64,000 nt of DNA from positions 1 through 64,000 of the forward strand of contig DATHDS010000025.1 in NCBI GenBank assembly GCA_035318925.1, read 5' to 3'. Shown one piece after another: positions 59,693 through 64,000 of the stretch. A program made the translations under genes and the position numbers. Positions within the stretch are counted from its first letter, which is position 1, and each line of letters opens with the position of its first letter. The notes under the pieces are model-generated. The model did no database searches. It was not told where the DNA came from and saw only the letters and a list, made by a program, of their open reading frames with translations. This DNA comes from VAXT01 sp035318925 (GTDB lineage: Bacteria; Actinomycetota; Thermoleophilia; Gaiellales; Gaiellaceae).

Positions 59693-61431
59693 GCGATCTG
59701 CTTCCGATCGCCAACGGCCCCGACCTTCGCGCCGAGGCCCGACGGCTCGGGCGTCGTCACCGGAAGGCGCTCGCGGGCACAGTCTGCCTCCATGCAGCGG
59801 CGGCGGCGGCCGGCCTGGCCGGGCCGCCTCTGCTCGGCAAGATCGTCCAGTCGTTGCAGGAGGGCACCACGCGTCGGCACATCGACACCCTCGTCCTGAT
59901 CCTCGCGGCGGCCCTGTTCGTGCAGACGATCGTCACGTTCGGAGCGCGTCTCGCGTCGTTCGTCCTCTCGGAGAAGATGTTCGCCGAGCTGCGCGAGGAC
60001 TTCATGCTTCGGGTGCTCGCGCTGCCGCTCTCGACGGTGGAGCGAGCCGGTACGGGAGACCTCGTGTCGCGTACGACTGCCGACGTCGACGCGCTCGCGC
60101 GAACGGTCCGCTTCGCCATCCCGGAGACGCTGATCGCCGCTGTCACGACGATCTTGACCGTGGCCGCCGCGGTCTGGGTGAGCCCGATCGCAGCACTGCC
60201 ATGCATTACGGGAGTGCCATTGCTCCTGGTCGGCACACGCTGGTATCTGCACAGGGCGCCGGCGGGATACCTGTGGGAACGCGCCTCGTACGCGACCCTC
60301 GCGGGCACCGTGAGCGAGACCGTCGAGGGCGGCAGGACCGTGGAGGCGTTGAGCCTCCGCGAGGAGCGCGTCGGCCGGATCGACTCCGATCTCGACAATT
60401 CCTATCGCGCGGAGCGGCGCACGCTGTTCCTCCGCACGATGTGGTTCCCGTCCGCCGAGTTCGCGTACGTCCTGCCGGTCGCCGCCTCGCTCGCGTGGGG
60501 CGGCTGGCTCGTCTCGTCCGGCCGCGCGTCGATCGGTCAGGTGACGGCGGTCGCGCTCTTCGTCGTCAAGCTCGCGGACCCCGTCGACCGGTTGATCTCG
60601 TGGCTCGACGAGATCCAGGTCGGGCTGACGTCGTTCGCCCGCCTCGTCGGGATCGCCCGCGTCCCGCCGGACCGGTACGCGACCGACGACGAGCCCGAGG
60701 GCGATCGGCTGCGCGCCGAGGGCGTGCGTTACGCATACGTCGCCGACCGCGACGTCCTGCACGGCATCGACCTCGACCTCGAGCCCGGGGAGCGGGTCGC
60801 CGTGGTCGGCCCGTCGGGCGCCGGCAAGTCGACGCTCGGGCGCCTGCTTGCGGGCATCCACCCGCCGCGGGTCGGCCTCGTCGAGGTCGGTGGCGTGCGG
60901 TTGGTCGACCTGCCGCTCGACACACTGCGGACCGAGGTGGCACTGGTCACGCAGGAGCAGCACGTGTTCGTCGGCACCCTCGCCGACAATCTCCGCCTCG
61001 CCCGGCCGAGAGCCTCCGACGCGCAGCTGACGGAAGCCTTCACGGCGGTCGATGCGATCGAGTGGGTCGAAGCGCTGCCCGACGGCCTGGAGACGGTCGT
61101 CGGCGCGGGCGGCTACCCGCTCACGCCCCCGCAGGCACAGCAGGTCGCGCTCGCGCGGCTGGTGCTCGCGGACCCGCACACGCTCGTCCTCGACGAGGCA
61201 ACCTCGCTACTCGACCCGCGGGCCGCGCGCCATCTCGAGCGCTCGCTTGCGTCCGTGTTGGACGGCAGAACGGTCGTCGCGATCGCGCACCGGCTGCACA
61301 CGGCCCACGATGCGGACCGGGTCGCCGTCGTCGAGGACGGCCTCCTGAACGAGCTGGGAACCCACGCGGAGCTCGTGGCCAATCGCGGCCCATACGCGGC
61401 ACTCTGGGACTCCTGGCACGGCGACCGATAG
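59689..61431 (+). CDS. ABC exporter half-transporter with intact Walker A and degenerate signature
   Basis: The 580-residue protein has a six-helix membrane domain (about 25-310) and a nucleotide-binding domain with Walker A VVGPSGAGKSTLGRLL, Walker B HTLVLDEATSLLD and H-loop AIAHRLHTAH. The signature position reads YPLTPPQAQQVALARL instead of LSGGQ. With its partner it forms one complete ATP site (this Walker A plus the partner's SGGQ) and one site lacking both parts. The GTG start at 59689 follows GAGGAGAGG by 5 bp. The C-terminus contains the usual LGTHAELVANRGPYAALW. Confidence 0.92.
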   Translation: MSDLLPIANGPDLRAEARRLGRRHRKALAGTVCLHAAAAAAGLAGPPLLGKIVQSLQEGTTRRHIDTLVLILAAALFVQTIVTFGARLASFVLSEKMFAELREDFMLRVLALPLSTVERAGTGDLVSRTTADVDALARTVRFAIPETLIAAVTTILTVAAAVWVSPIAALPCITGVPLLLVGTRWYLHRAPAGYLWERASYATLAGTVSETVEGGRTVEALSLREERVGRIDSDLDNSYRAERRTLFLRTMWFPSAEFAYVLPVAASLAWGGWLVSSGRASIGQVTAVALFVVKLADPVDRLISWLDEIQVGLTSFARLVGIARVPPDRYATDDEPEGDRLRAEGVRYAYVADRDVLHGIDLDLEPGERVAVVGPSGAGKSTLGRLLAGIHPPRVGLVEVGGVRLVDLPLDTLRTEVALVTQEQHVFVGTLADNLRLARPRASDAQLTEAFTAVDAIEWVEALPDGLETVVGAGGYPLTPPQAQQVALARLVLADPHTLVLDEATSLLDPRAARHLERSLASVLDGRTVVAIAHRLHTAHDADRVAVVEDGLLNELGTHAELVANRGPYAALWDSWHGDR

Positions 61432-61452
61432 GTCCCGGGCCAGGGCCGGGAC
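61432..61452. repeat. Odd-length palindrome directly after the ABC gene stop
   Basis: GTCCCGGGCC (61432-61441) pairs with 61443-61452 around a central A, with one mismatched pair. It starts at the base after the stop codon, so it would form at once in the mRNA. It is very close in sequence to the palindrome at 54585-54605. Confidence 0.6.
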
Positions 61453-61481
61453 TCGCAGAAAGTGCTCCACACTTTCTGCGA
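61453..61481. terminator. Perfect 12-bp hairpin after the ABC exporter operon
   Basis: TCGCAGAAAGTG (61453-61464) and its exact complement (61470-61481) enclose a CTCCA loop, directly abutting the previous palindrome. It is a terminator candidate for the ABC pair, although no T-tract follows. It shares the AGAAAGT core with the hairpin at 434-480. Confidence 0.55.
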
Positions 61482-61560
61482 CCAAGAGCACGGGAGCCGA
61501 GGAACGACGGTTCGACGAGCACGCTCTTGGCGGTCGCTGATATCGCGACGGTGACCCTTT

Positions 61561-61591
61561 CGGACTTTGCAACAGTCTGTTGCAAAGTCCG
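61561..61591. repeat. Perfect 31-bp odd palindrome before the csoR stop
   Basis: Arms 61561-61575 (CGGACTTTGCAACAG) and 61577-61591 are perfect complements around a single T. It lies 19 bp from the csoR stop (61611), in the convergent gap, and may terminate the copA-csoR transcript. A looser inverted repeat CCAAGAGC/GCTCTTGG (61482-61489, 61523-61530) lies between the palindromes. Confidence 0.65.
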
Positions 61592-61610
61592 GAGGCGTTG
61601 GCCCCGAGGG

Positions 61611-61915
61611 TCAGCGCGTTCTTGCGAAGCGCTGGACTGCTTCGAGGAGCTCTTCGGTTTTTGTCGCCGCGTCTGCTTCGTCTCCAGACGTCAGCGCTCC
61701 GGCCACGCAGTGGCGGACGTGCTCGTCGAGGATCTTGAGCGCGACTGCTTCCAGTGCTGTGTTGACGGCCGCGATTTGGGTGAGGATGTCGATGCAGTAC
61801 CGATCGTCCTCGACCATGCGCTCGATGCCGCGGACCTGGCCCTCGATGCGGTGGAGCCGCTTGACGAGCGCTTCCTTGTCCTTGGTGTAGCCGTGCTCGT
61901 GGCTCTCGGTCTTGC

Positions 61916-61919
<4 letters not shown>
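61611..61919 (-). CDS. csoR: CsoR-family copper-sensing repressor
   Basis: The 102-residue all-helical protein has Cys42, His67 and Cys71, spaced exactly as the C-H-C copper(I) ligands of CsoR (25 and 4 residues apart), plus the family helix KRLHRIEGQVRGIERMVEDD. When copper is bound it leaves DNA and allows expression of copper-export genes. The start overlaps the copA stop by 4 bp (ATGA), so it is made with the pump it probably controls. The operator should lie upstream of copA, beyond the right edge. The His-rich N-terminus (ESHEHGY) could also touch metal. Confidence 0.92.

Positions 61920-64000
<2,081 letters not shown>

Overview
The window is a GC-rich (roughly two-thirds G+C by eye) chromosomal stretch from an actinobacterium. 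The best fit is class Thermoleophilia (Gaiellales/Solirubrobacterales-like). This is inferred from the split methylmalonyl-CoA mutase, WD40-like (PD40) and RTX secreted proteins, giant Ig-repeat surface proteins, DUF1385 next to L31, and many GTG starts with 4-bp overlaps. No rRNA, tRNA, insertion sequence or CRISPR array was seen. Almost all of the window is coding and no gene-free gap exceeds about 300 bp.

Layout. 1-287: end of a polyproline-PASTA protein. 482-3858 (-): an overlapping set of MFS exporter, threonine dehydratase, L31 and DUF1385. 3935-7352 (-): etfB-etfA-ETF:quinone oxidoreductase. 7440-9255 (+): M23 peptidase and alpha/beta hydrolase. 9269-12543 (-): two secreted beta-propeller proteins. 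12619-13787 (-): B12-binding mutase subunit and enoyl-CoA hydratase. 13844-14578 (+): MBL-fold hydrolase. 14575-18993 (-): mutase large subunit followed by four tandem paralogous membrane-anchored proteins of unknown function. 19030-33995: a regulatory island with ten receiver domains (one a remnant), three histidine kinases, a MEDS/anti-sigma-type ATPase, a sigma-70 factor, LysR, HD-GYP and PhoB-type regulators. 34170-49508 (+): one gene for a surface protein of about 5,100 residues. 49505-50811 (-): TauE/SafE permease and cobalamin adenosyltransferase. 50824-51273 (+): GNAT. 51294-52457 (-): acyl-CoA dehydrogenase. 52532-53345 (+): HTH/nucleotidyltransferase pair. 53336-56642 (-): 3-hydroxyacyl-CoA dehydrogenase, small membrane protein, thiolase, dienelactone hydrolase. 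56686-57396: two convergent decayed sugar-metabolism genes. 57442-57819 (-): cupredoxin. 57980-61431 (+): asymmetric ABC exporter pair. 61611-64000 (-): copA-csoR.

Working together. Acyl-CoA dehydrogenase, enoyl-CoA hydratase, 3-hydroxyacyl-CoA dehydrogenase, thiolase, ETF and ETF-QO cover every step of beta-oxidation plus electron delivery to quinone. The split mutase and the PduO-type adenosyltransferase add propionyl-CoA/B12 metabolism. The 19-34 kb island looks like a multi-input stress and cyclic-di-GMP signalling hub. It sits directly beside the giant surface-protein gene, with PhoB-type direct repeats in the divergent promoter region between them.

Items most worth follow-up: a family of odd-length intergenic palindromes; the four-paralog membrane cluster; the ABC pair with complementary loss of Walker A and signature motifs; an apparent ATA start; an ETF-QO missing one Fe-S cysteine; and several frameshifted or truncated genes.
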